Shown here: positions 1 to 6,778 of the stretch, piece by piece
Layout of the letters: each line of letters opens with the position of its first letter
Position numbering within the stretch: the first letter of the stretch is position 1
From: JBCCFK01 sp965262315
GTDB lineage: Bacteria; Actinomycetota; Acidimicrobiia; Acidimicrobiales; UBA8592
Reading direction: 5' to 3'
Assembly: GCA_965262315.1 (NCBI GenBank)
Contig: CBDHFJ010000179.1
Location: 1 to 8,707, forward strand
DNA length: 8,707 nt
Translations under genes and position numbers: made by a program
Notes under the pieces: generated by a model
Databases searched by the model: none
What the model was told of the DNA's origin: nothing
Seen by the model: the letters and a program-made list of their open reading frames with translations, nothing else

Positions 1-606
1 GAGCAGCGGCACCTGTTCGCCGGGGTGGAGGGTGCCGACTCACTGTCGTGGAATCCGCACAAGTGGCTGGGCACGATTCTGGACACGTCGCTGCTCCACC
101 TGCGCGACCCCGACCATCTCATCCGGGTGATGTCGACCAACCCCAGCTACCTGCGCAGTACCGCAGGTGGGGAGGCCACCCAGTACCGGGACTGGGGCAT
201 TCCTCTTGGTCGGCGCTTCCGCTCGCTCAAGCTCTGGTATCAGTTGCGCATCGACGGACCGGAGGCGATCCGGGCGCGTCTGCGTCGTGATCTCGAGAAC
301 GCCCAGTGGTTCGCGGCCCAGGTGGAGGCCTTGCCCGAGTGGGAGGTGGTGGCGCCGGTGCGGCTGCAGACGGTGTGCGTGCGTCACATCCCGCTGGCGG
401 TGGCCGACCAACCCGACGCGGTGAGTGGCCACAACCTCGGATGGGTGCGGGCGATCAACACCTCGGGCGAGGCGTTCCTGTCACCCTCGATGTTGGACGA
501 CGTGTGGATGGCTCGGGTGTCGGTGGGGGTGGAGTCGACCGAACGCCGCCACCTCGAACGCCTCCTGGAGCTGATGCTGCACCACACCGGCGACCCCAAT
601 CGCTGA
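1..606 (+). CDS. PLP-dependent group II (aromatic-L-amino-acid type) decarboxylase, C-terminal part
   Basis: Incomplete at the 5' side: the frame is open from base 1, leaving 201 residues to the TGA at 604-606. The stretch DSLSWNPHKWL (visible residues 13-23) is the PLP-lysine motif of group II decarboxylases (DDC, tyrosine, tryptophan and glutamate decarboxylases); Lys21 of the fragment should form the Schiff base. Further on, QYRDWGIPLGRRFRSLKLW is the conserved segment typical of the aromatic amino acid branch, where family members read Y-x-DWQ-IPLGRRFRALKLW. By family knowledge it is a cytosolic homodimer that removes CO2 from an amino acid to give an amine; the substrate cannot be read from this fragment. 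Full-length members are about 450-500 aa, so more than half is missing to the left. It converges on the minus-strand cluster and is followed after 24 bp by a strong hairpin. No frameshift is visible. The family call is solid, the substrate open. Confidence 0.93.
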   Translation, partial: EQRHLFAGVEGADSLSWNPHKWLGTILDTSLLHLRDPDHLIRVMSTNPSYLRSTAGGEATQYRDWGIPLGRRFRSLKLWYQLRIDGPEAIRARLRRDLENAQWFAAQVEALPEWEVVAPVRLQTVCVRHIPLAVADQPDAVSGHNLGWVRAINTSGEAFLSPSMLDDVWMARVSVGVESTERRHLERLLELMLHHTGDPNR

Positions 607-630
607 CGAGGGCCCGCCCACGCCCAGTGA

Positions 631-670
631 CCAAACCAGCAACGGTCCTCTGGGACCGTTGCAGGTTTGG
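631..670. terminator. long hairpin 1, probable bidirectional terminator
   Basis: Arms CCAAACC-A-GCAACGGTCC and GGACCGTTGC-A-GGTTTGG pair over 18 positions with one A.A mismatch around a TCTG loop. With a three-base bulge, a further CCAG/CTGG pairing is possible outside. It starts 24 bp after the decarboxylase stop. There is no T-tract on either strand, so it would be an intrinsic terminator without U-tail, as often proposed for high-GC actinobacteria. Its core AACGGTC..TCTGGGACCGTT recurs at 771-789. A protein-binding palindrome or dispersed repeat is the alternative. Confidence 0.65.
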
Positions 671-690
671 CTGGCCGTTGGCTGCAGCGC

Positions 691-714
691 GTGACCGACC
701 AGAACGGCGGTCAC
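691..714. repeat. short inverted repeat GTGACCG / CGGTCAC
   Basis: A perfect 7 bp inverted repeat with a 10 nt loop lies between the two larger hairpins, and its GACCG core echoes the arms of both. It may be a weak stem or a decayed copy of the same element. Seven base pairs in GC-rich sequence is only modest evidence. Confidence 0.35.
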
Positions 715-764
715 TCCGGGCAAACGCTGCGCACAGGGTTCGCTCGTCGTCGCGGTGCGTGGTG

Positions 765-795
765 ACCTGTAACGGTCTCTGGGACCGTTACAGGT
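765..795. terminator. hairpin 2, probable terminator for the minus-strand cluster
   Basis: Thirteen perfect base pairs, ACCTGTAACGGTC against GACCGTTACAGGT, enclose a 5 nt loop (TCTGG); two G.T wobbles can extend the stem outward. It lies 125 bp past the stop of the FAD subunit gene on that gene's downstream side, so it could end the long minus-strand transcript. Inner stem, loop and the following AGGTTGGC resemble hairpin 1 (AGGTTTGGC), so the two look like copies of one element whose arms have changed in a compensated way (GC..GC in copy 1, GT..AC in copy 2). No T-tract. Confidence 0.65.
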
Positions 796-920
796 TGGCC
801 ACGCCGGGTGGTGGGGGGCGGCGGTCGGGTGGCCCGGGTCATGGGAATCAGATCTCGTGACGGCAGGTGGGGCGATTCGTACCCCTGGTTGCGACGACGG
901 GCTGTAGCGCGCGATCGGGG

Positions 921-1733
921 TCAGCCGGTGGCGTCGGTGACTGCCCGCTCCACCAGCACCCTGGCGAGGTGGCGGCGGTAGTCCGCGTCGGCGTGGATGT
1001 CGGCGGGCGGGTCGGACTCGTCCGCCGCGGCGGCGCCCACGGCGGCGGCGTCTGCACCGGACGCCAAGGCGTCGGAGGCGGCTGACGACAGGGTGGGTTG
1101 CGAGCCCATGTTGACCAGCGCCACGCCACCGCCCTGTTGGACGGCGCAGCCGACGATGGCCCAGTCCTGGGCTCGCCGGTTGAACTTCTGGAACGACCAG
1201 CCGCCCGACGAGACCGGGAACCGGATCTCGGTGAGCAGCTCGTCAGCCCCGACGGCCGTCTCCAGGAAGCCGGTGAAGAAGTCCACGGCGGCCACCTCGC
1301 GTTCGCCGCCCGGGCCGCGGATCACCATCGTCGCGCCACACGCGAGCGCGACCGCCGGCAGATCCGACGCCGGATCGCCGTGAACCAGTGACCCACCGAG
1401 CGTGCCTCGGTTGCGGACCTGCGGGTCGCCGACGTGGCCCGCCGCGTGCGCGAGCAGCGGCACCGACGACGCCAGCACCTCGGAGCGCTCCACGTCGCGA
1501 TGGCGGGTCAAGGCCCCGACCGCCACGTGACCGTCGCGAGCCTCGACGTAAGACAGGTCGGTCACGTCGCCGATGTCGATCAGGACCTCGGGCTGCGCCA
1601 GGCGGAGCTTCATCAGCGGCAGCAGGCTGTGGCCGCCGGCGAGCAGCTTGGCCTCGTCGCCGTATTCGGCGAGTACCGCCAGCGCCTCGTCGGCACTGCC
1701 TGCTCGTTTGTGGTCGAAGGCTGCGGGGATCAC
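921..1733 (-). CDS. Mo-hydroxylase (xanthine/CO dehydrogenase family) medium subunit, FAD-binding
   Basis: A 270 aa CoxM/CutM-type FAD subunit, near the usual 265-290 aa. It passes electrons from the [2Fe-2S] subunit to FAD and on to the acceptor. FAD-binding motifs are visible: AGGHSLLPLMK at residues 32-42 and TLGGSLVHGDPASDLP at 111-126, matching the family's AGGxSLxPxM and TxGG segments. The C-terminal half (for example DWAIVGCAVQ) fits the CO dehydrogenase flavoprotein C-terminal domain. The start is GTG at 1733-1731, overlapping the small-subunit stop as GTGA, with GGAGG six bases upstream. In the raw sequence this frame is also joined to the N-terminal part of the small subunit because of a frameshift there; the overlap and ribosome site argue that this is a separate protein. 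It is the last gene of the cluster and ends in TGA at 921-923. Confidence 0.9.
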   Translation of the reverse strand: MIPAAFDHKRAGSADEALAVLAEYGDEAKLLAGGHSLLPLMKLRLAQPEVLIDIGDVTDLSYVEARDGHVAVGALTRHRDVERSEVLASSVPLLAHAAGHVGDPQVRNRGTLGGSLVHGDPASDLPAVALACGATMVIRGPGGEREVAAVDFFTGFLETAVGADELLTEIRFPVSSGGWSFQKFNRRAQDWAIVGCAVQQGGGVALVNMGSQPTLSSAASDALASGADAAAVGAAAADESDPPADIHADADYRRHLARVLVERAVTDATG

Positions 1734-2216
1734 TGGGCACCTCCGTTGTCGACCGCCCAGCACACGGCATTGACGATCATCTGGTAGCCGGTGCAGCGGC
1801 AGAGGTTGCCCTCGAGGTTCTCGCGGATCTCGTCGCGGGACGGATCGGGGGTTGTCGGCGAGCAGCGCCGTGGCCGCCATGATCATCCCCGGGGTGCAGT
1901 AGCCGCACTGGAGTCCGTGCTCCTGGCGGAACCCCTCCTGCACGGCGGAGAAGCCGTCGAACGGGCCGCTCAGGCCCTCGACCGTGGTGACCTCCTTGCC
2001 GTCGGCCTGGACCGCCAGCACGGTGCAGCTCTTCACCGCATCGCCGTTCAACAGCACGGTGCAGGCGCCGCAGTTGGACGTGTCGCAGCCGATGTGGGTG
2101 CCGGTCAGGCCCTGGTCGTCGCGCAGGTAGTGCGCCAGCAGGGTCCTCGGTTCGACGGTGGCGCTGGTGTCGGTGCCGTTGACCGACACCGAGACCTCGG
2201 TCATGGGGTTGCTCAC
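1730..2216 (-). CDS. Mo-hydroxylase small subunit, two [2Fe-2S] clusters (apparent frameshift)
   Basis: CoxS/CutS-type iron-sulfur subunit, about 161 aa once one base is removed. The N-terminal plant-ferredoxin-like domain has Cys44, 49, 52 and 64 (GCDTSNCGAC then KSC); the second domain has Cys104 and 107 (QCGYC) and, after the frameshift, Cys139 and 141 (CRCTGYQ). These eight cysteines bind the two clusters that carry electrons from molybdopterin to FAD. The frame breaks in a run of five G (1847-1851 on the + strand): with four, the protein reads through DNPDPSRDEIRENLEGN to the CxC motif and stops at 1730-1732; 487 bases minus one is exactly 162 codons. As written, the frame misses the last two cysteines and runs into the FAD subunit. 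Start GTG 2216-2214 overlaps the large-subunit stop (GTGA), with GGAGG six bases upstream; an ATG four codons on is a less likely start. Confidence 0.88.
1740..1744 (-). promoter_or_regulatory. ribosome binding site of the FAD subunit gene
   Basis: GGAGG on the minus strand lies six bases before the GTG at 1733, inside the last codons of the small subunit. It decides the GTG start in a frame that is otherwise open far upstream, and fits coupled translation through the GTGA overlap. Confidence 0.8.
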
Positions 2217-4532
2217 GATCCACCTCCCTGGAGGATGGCGAAGAGTTTCTGTGGGGTCACCGGCATGGGGATGTCCCGCACGCCGAGGTGGCTGACGGCG
2301 TCGACCGCGGCGTTGACCACCGCGGGCGGCGCTCCGACCGAGCCCGACTCGCCGATGCCCTTGGCGCCCATCGAGTTGTTGGGCGTGGGTGTGGTGGTGC
2401 GGCTCGACGTGTACTCGGGCACGTCCGGTGCGCCGGGCACCAGGTAGTCGACGAGGGTGCCGGTCAGCGGCTGGCCGTCCTCGTTGTACTGCATGCCCTC
2501 GTAGAGGGCCTGGGCGATGCCCTGGGCCACGCCGCCGTGGACCTGGCCTTCGGCCAGCAGGGGGTTGATGACGTTGCCGCAGTCGTCGACCAGATACATG
2601 TCGCGGATGGTGATCTCGGCGGTGAGCTTGTCGATCTCGACGACGCAGCCGTAGGCGCCGGCCGGGAAGCTGAAGTTCGGTGGGGCGTTGTGCACGGTGG
2701 CCTCGAGCTCGCCCGGTTGCATGCCCTCGGGCAGCTCCAGGTTCTGGAAGCTCTTGGTGGCCACCTCGGCCCAGGTCACCGACGCCGATGGCGAGCCGGC
2801 CACGTTGAACTGGTCACCACTGACCTCGATGTCGTCGGGGTTGGCTTCGAGGATGTGAGCGGCGATGGCCTTGGCCTTGTCGACGACCTTGCGCCGACGC
2901 CATCTTCACCGACTCGCCGCCGACCGCGGTGGCTCGGGAGCCCATGGTGCCGATGCCCTGGACGACCGTGGCCGTGTCGCCGTGGCGGACCGAGATCTTG
3001 TCGAAGTCGATGCCCAGCTCGTCCGACGCGATCTGCGCGAACGTGGTCACCGTGCCTTGACCGTGGGGCGAGGCGCCGGTGTAGATGATGGCGCTGCCGT
3101 CGGGCTGGATGCGGACCTGGCCCGACTCCCAGGAGCCCAGGTGCCCGAAGGCCTCCAACGCACCGGCGGGACCGAATGCCGCGATCTCCAGCCAGCACGA
3201 GAACCCGATGCCCAGCAGCGGCTTCGTGCCGGGTCGTCCCGATTGGCCGCCTGCTCGGCCTTGCAGGGCCTCGTAGTCCATGATGTTGAGCAGCTCGTCG
3301 AGGCTGGCCGCGTAGTTGCCCGAGTCGTACACCGCCACCTCGGAGTGGGTGGGGTAGGGGAAGGCGTCGGCCGGAATGAAGTTCTTGCGCCGGACCTCCA
3401 ACGGGTCCATGCCCAGCTCGTCGGCGACCATGTCCATCGTGCGTTCGATGTTGAAGCTGGCTTCGGGCCGCCCGGCGCCGCGGTAGGCGGCGATCGGCGT
3501 GGCGTTGGTCAAGACGTTGGTCCAGCCGCCCCCGACCTTGGGGATCCGGTAGCAGCCGGCTGCCATGGCGGTGGTCAGCGCCGGCATGCCCATGCCGCCG
3601 GCGTCGGCGTAGGCGCCGTTGTCCTGGAAGACGTGCACTTTGAGGGCGAGCACATTGCCCTCGTCGTCGAAGCCCACCTGCACGTCGGTTTGCTGGGCCC
3701 GCCCGTGGTACATGTTCAGCATGCACTCGGACCGGGTCTGGGTGTACTTGACCGGTCGGCCGAGATGCCGGGACAGCGCCGGTGCCAGCACCAGTTCGGG
3801 CGCCGGGTTGATCTTGGCGCCGAAGCCGCCGCCGACGTCGGGGGCGATGCAGCGCACGGTGTCCTGGGAGACGCCGAACCAGCGGGCGGTGTCGGTCCGC
3901 AGCTTGTGGGGCGCCTGGTGGGTGGCCCACATCGTCAGGCCGGCGGGGCCCCAGTCGGCCAGCACGGTGTTGGGCTCGATGGGAACGGCCGAGCAGCGAT
4001 TGTTGGACAGCTGGAACGACAAGGTGTGCGGCGCGGCCTCGAGGGCGGCGTCGAGCTCCGGATCCTCGACCGGCATGGAGAAGATGCCGTTGACCGGGAT
4101 GTTGTCGTCCACCGGCGCTGCGCCTTCGGCGAGGGCCACGTCGATCGACGTGTTGGCCGGGAGCGCCTCGATGTCGGCCCAGATGGCGGCGGCGCCGTCG
4201 GCGGCGGCGGCGCGGCTGGTGGCGACGACCACGGCGTAGGGCTCACCGGCGAAGCGGACCTTGCCGGTGGCGAGCACCGGTCGCTCCAGGCCCGGTGGGC
4301 CGTCGAGGGGTGGCATGCCCTCGAGGTCGGCTGCCGTCCAGACGGCGAGGACGCCCTCGACCTGGTCGGCGCCCGACGTGTCGATCGAGGTGATGCGGCC
4401 GTGGGCAACGTCGCTCGTGGCGAACGCCAGATACGCGGTGCCCGTGGGCGTGATGTCGTCGACGAACTGTCCACGACCCGTGATCAGGTTGGGGTCCTCC
4501 TTGCGGAGCACCTTGGCGCCGACCAGTGACAT
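2213..4532 (-). CDS. Mo-hydroxylase large subunit, molybdopterin-binding, CoxL form II-like (apparent frameshift)
   Basis: Catalytic subunit of the xanthine dehydrogenase/aldehyde oxidase/CO dehydrogenase family, about 772 aa after removing one base (2320-1 = 773 codons), a normal length. The N-terminal region KVLRKEDPNLITGRGQFVDDI is the usual ald_xan_dh_C domain entry. Mo-cofactor contacts include VGGGFG (233-238) and AYRGAGRPEA (349-358). AYRGAGR is the signature of form II/CODH-like hydroxylases, whereas CO-oxidising form I enzymes have AYxCSFR. Near the end GAKGIGESG carries the catalytic-base glutamate, Glu728. By family knowledge it hydroxylates an aldehyde, heteroaromatic or similar carbon with water as oxygen source; the substrate is unknown. 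The frame breaks near 2891-2897: upstream reads SRATAVGGESVKMASA, and the other frame continues KVVDKAKAIAAHILEA. Start ATG at 4532 (MSLVGAKVLR) has a GGGGGAAGAG purine run upstream. The raw frame is also open back into the MFS gene, probably an artefact. Confidence 0.9.
2223..2227 (-). promoter_or_regulatory. ribosome binding site of the [2Fe-2S] subunit gene
   Basis: GGAGG on the minus strand lies six bases before GTG 2216 and sits within the codons for the last glycines of the large subunit. It supports the GTG start and the GTGA overlap over the downstream ATG at 2204, and mirrors the arrangement at 1740-1744. Confidence 0.8.
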
Positions 4533-4585
4533 TCGCTCTTCCCCCTCGGTTCGTGCGACGCCCTCCGGCGTCGTCGGCGCCGAGA

Positions 4586-5876
4586 CTAGTTGGGCGTGGT
4601 CGTGGCCGCCGGGGTGGGGGCGGGACGGTCGATCGGGCGGCGAGGCGAGGGCCCAGAAGACCGAGCCGGCCATGGCCGCGATGGCCAGGATCGTGAAGCC
4701 CAACTGGTAGTCGCCGGTGGCGTCGGCCAGGGTGCCGGCCAGGATCGGGCCGGTCACGGCGAACATGGTGACGACCATCGACGACAGGCCCATGATCCGA
4801 GCGAAGGACGTGGCCCCGAAGTAGTCGGCGCGGATCGCCTGCATCTGCGGACCCCGGACGCCCCAGGCGAAGCCGTGCATGACCACGAACGCCGCGATCG
4901 CCCACCAGTGCTGCACCCAGGTCAGCAGCAGCAGGCCGATGCCGTGGCTCATCATCGCGATCCCGGCGATGAGGCGCTTGTTGATGCGGTCGCCGAGGTA
5001 GCCCCCGGCGCCGGTGCCGATGAGCTGGAACACCGGTACCAGGCCGGCGACGAGGGCGGCCCGGCCGGCCGAATAGTCGCGGTCCTCGGTCAGGTACAGC
5101 GCGAGGTGCGCCATGCTCGACGACACGACCAGCAGCGCCGAGCCGTGTCCCAGCGAGATCATCCAGAACGCACGCGTCCGGATGGCCTGTTCCGCGGTGA
5201 AGTGCCGGTCCTGGACGCCTTCGGCTCGCGGTTCGTGCACCAGGTCGGCAGGGTCGATGCCGTCGACCGGCTCGCCGGTGTCGGCCCGCGAGCGGCCCAC
5301 GATCGACGCGGCCCACCAGGCGATGGCCGCGAGGGTCATGCCGGCGACCGCCGTGGTCCACCGCCAGCCCACCCACCGGTAGCCGACGACGACGATCGGC
5401 CCGGCGAAGCCACCGATCGCGAACCCCATGCTCTGGATGGAGAGCGCTCGGGCCCGCCGCCGTTCGAACCACGCCACGGTGCCGGCGGTGATGGTCAGGA
5501 ACCCGATCATCGTCATGCCGATGGTGGTGACCGCCATGGCCAGCACGAACTGCGTCCGCGTCTCGATCTGGGACAGCCAGAGGAACCCGCCGGCGCTGAT
5601 GACCGCGCCGATTCGCATGACGATGCGGATGCCGTGCCGCTCGATGGCTCGGCCCTGGTACGGCCCCATGACGGCGGCCTGGGTGCGGGTGCCGGCGAAC
5701 GCCAGCGAGAACAGGGTCTTGGACCAACCGAAGCGGTCGCGCAGCTCCACGGCCAGGTTGCCGTACCCCTGCATCCACAACATCGACTGCAAGCCCCACA
5801 CCACCGAGCTGGAGGCGACGACCTTCCAGCCCGTGAACACTCGACGCCCCCGTCGAGCGTTCTCCCGTTGCAGCAT
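4586..5876 (-). CDS. MFS transporter, monocarboxylate/oxalate-formate antiporter-like (apparent frameshift at its 3' end)
   Basis: Integral inner-membrane carrier of about 429 aa with roughly 12 hydrophobic segments in two halves. The first opens with FTGWKVVASSSVVWGL. The segment RFGWSKTLFSLAFA then GPYQGRAIERHGIR resembles the loop 2-3 signature of OFA/MCT-type MFS proteins. The second half starts after a charged loop (SRADTGEPVDGIDPADL) and contains GGYLGDRINKRL. The substrate is not readable; an organic acid feeding the neighbouring oxidoreductases is inferred. The start chosen is ATG 5876 (MLQRENARRG) with AGGA nine bases upstream; an in-frame ATG at 5951 lies inside a tandem repeat and lacks a ribosome site. 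The raw frame has no stop before the large-subunit gene. Removing one base from the G5 run near 4616-4620 gives an end ..RPTPAATTTPN and a TAG at 4586-4588; 1291-1 bases is exactly 430 codons. Confidence 0.85.
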
Positions 5877-5891
5877 CGGCCGCCATCCTAT

Positions 5892-6037
5892 GGCGCGCGC
5901 CGAGTGACGCGAATCCCGGTTCGGTTCGGCCGAGGATCGGCTGACGAGCATGGCGCCGTCCGACGGCGCGAGCCGAGTGACGAGAATCCCGGTTCGGTTC
6001 GGGCGAGGGTCAGGTGACGAGCATGCCGCCGTCGACG
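5892..6037. repeat. 73 bp tandem direct repeat, two copies, duplicating the SDR gene end
   Basis: Copy A (5892-5964) and copy B (5965-6037) align along their length with about seven substitutions and one indel; the core GAATCCCGGTTCGGTTCGG is identical in both. Copy B contains the last nine codons and stop of the SDR gene plus its 3' flank. Copy A repeats these in the SDR-to-MFS gap, but its equivalent of the stop TGA is CGA, so the frame runs open into the MFS gene. The left edge of copy A, GGCGCGCGCC, is a 10 bp palindrome. It looks like a local tandem duplication at a gene end. Confidence 0.88.
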
Positions 6038-6778
6038 GCCAGGGCGTGGCCGGTGGTGAACGACGAGGCGTCGGAGCAGAGCCACAGCGCGGCGTCGGCG
6101 ATCTCGGTGGGCTCGCCGAACCGCCGGAACAGGCTCAGCCGCTTGGCGGTGTCCTCGACGTCCCGGTTGCGGCGATCCATGGCGTTGCGCAGCATCGGCG
6201 TGTCGATCGCACCCGGACAGATGCAGTTGATGCGGATGCCGTGGCGGGCGTAGTCCATGGCCGCACTCCGGGTCAGCCCCAGCACCGCGTGCTTGGAGGC
6301 GGTGTACGCGGGCTGATTGTGCTGGGGCTTGTAGGAGTTGGTCGAGGCGATGTTGACGATCGAACCGCCGGTGCCGGCGTCGAGCATCGCCCGGATCTCG
6401 TGCTTCATCGACAGGAAGACGCCGCGCACGTTGACCGCCATCATCCGGTCGTAGTCGTCGTCGGCGCACTCGGCCAGGGGCACGGTCTCGAACTCGATGG
6501 CTGCGGCGTTCACCGCGGCGTGGAGGCCGCCGAACGCCGACAGCGCCTCGGCGACGACCGCCTGCGACGTCGCCCGCGTCAGCCACGTCGCCTGCGCGGA
6601 ACTGCACGCTGCCCGCGGCGTCCGCACACGCGGCGAGGAGGTCGTCGGCACCCCGGTCGCTCAGGTCTGTCGCCATCACGCTGGCGCCGGCCTCGGCGAG
6701 GCGCTGTGTGATCGCCCGACCCATGCCACCGGTGGCTCCGGTGACGATGGCCACTCGTCCCTGCAGTTCCTCACTCAT
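6010..6778 (-). CDS. SDR-family NAD(P)-dependent oxidoreductase (apparent frameshift)
   Basis: Classical short-chain dehydrogenase/reductase of about 255 aa after removing one base (769-1 = 256 codons), the standard length. The cofactor-binding motif TGATGGMG is at residues 13-20. VNAAAIE stands where NNAG is usual, MAVNVRGVF follows, catalytic Ser145 is in NIASTNS, and Tyr158 and Lys162 are in YTASK. ICPGAIDTPM and the C-terminal GHALAVDGGMLVT complete the fold. Enzymes of this type interconvert alcohols and ketones or reduce C=C/C=O with NAD(P)H in the cytosol; the substrate is unknown. The frame breaks at about residue 73 (near 6555-6570): GDVADAGDVA is in one frame and VVAEALSAFGGLH in the next, so the catalytic part is out of frame as written. 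ATG 6778 overlaps the upstream FAD gene's stop as ATGA, with GGAG five bases before it. The gene's last bases are part of the 73 bp repeat. Confidence 0.9.

Larger units (their letters stand above)
607..920. other. gene-free convergent intergenic region with inverted repeats
   Basis: This 314 bp lies between the stop of the + strand decarboxylase gene and the stop of the minus-strand FAD subunit gene. I find no convincing coding frame in it; open frames crossing it lack family motifs and are extensions of shadow frames. It holds two related hairpins (631-670 and 765-795) and a shorter inverted repeat (691-714). Because both flanking genes end here, termination of transcription from both sides is the natural role. 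From about 800 to 920 I see nothing recognisable. Confidence 0.7.

Noticed and set aside
921..2216. A single fused iron-sulfur/FAD subunit of 431 aa
   Set aside because: The fused frame lacks the CRC cysteine motif, and an internal GTG with GGAGG and a GTGA overlap marks two genes. The fusion needs the suspected extra G at 1847-1851.
2865..4529. Open 554-codon frame on the + strand opposite the large subunit
   Set aside because: It is Gly/Val/Asp/Arg/His-rich without any family motif and lies antisense to a well-supported gene. Long antisense open frames are expected at this GC content.
2213..4532. Aerobic CO dehydrogenase (form I coxL)
   Set aside because: The active-site loop reads AYRGAGR rather than AYxCSFR, so the selenium/copper-site cysteine is absent.
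4243..5886. 547-codon minus-strand frame starting at ATG 5886, close to the AGGA used for the MFS start
   Set aside because: The product is Arg/Gly/His/Pro-rich with no membrane segments. The overlapping frame from 5876 encodes an obvious 12-segment transporter.
5877..5951. N-terminal extension of the MFS protein from ATG 5951
   Set aside because: This ATG is the duplicated GGMLV of the SDR tail, has no ribosome site, and adds residues not expected before the first membrane segment.
4590..6017. Open 475-codon frame on the + strand opposite the MFS gene
   Set aside because: Low-complexity charged composition with no domain-like pattern, crossing the MFS gene and the tandem repeat; a GC-driven shadow.
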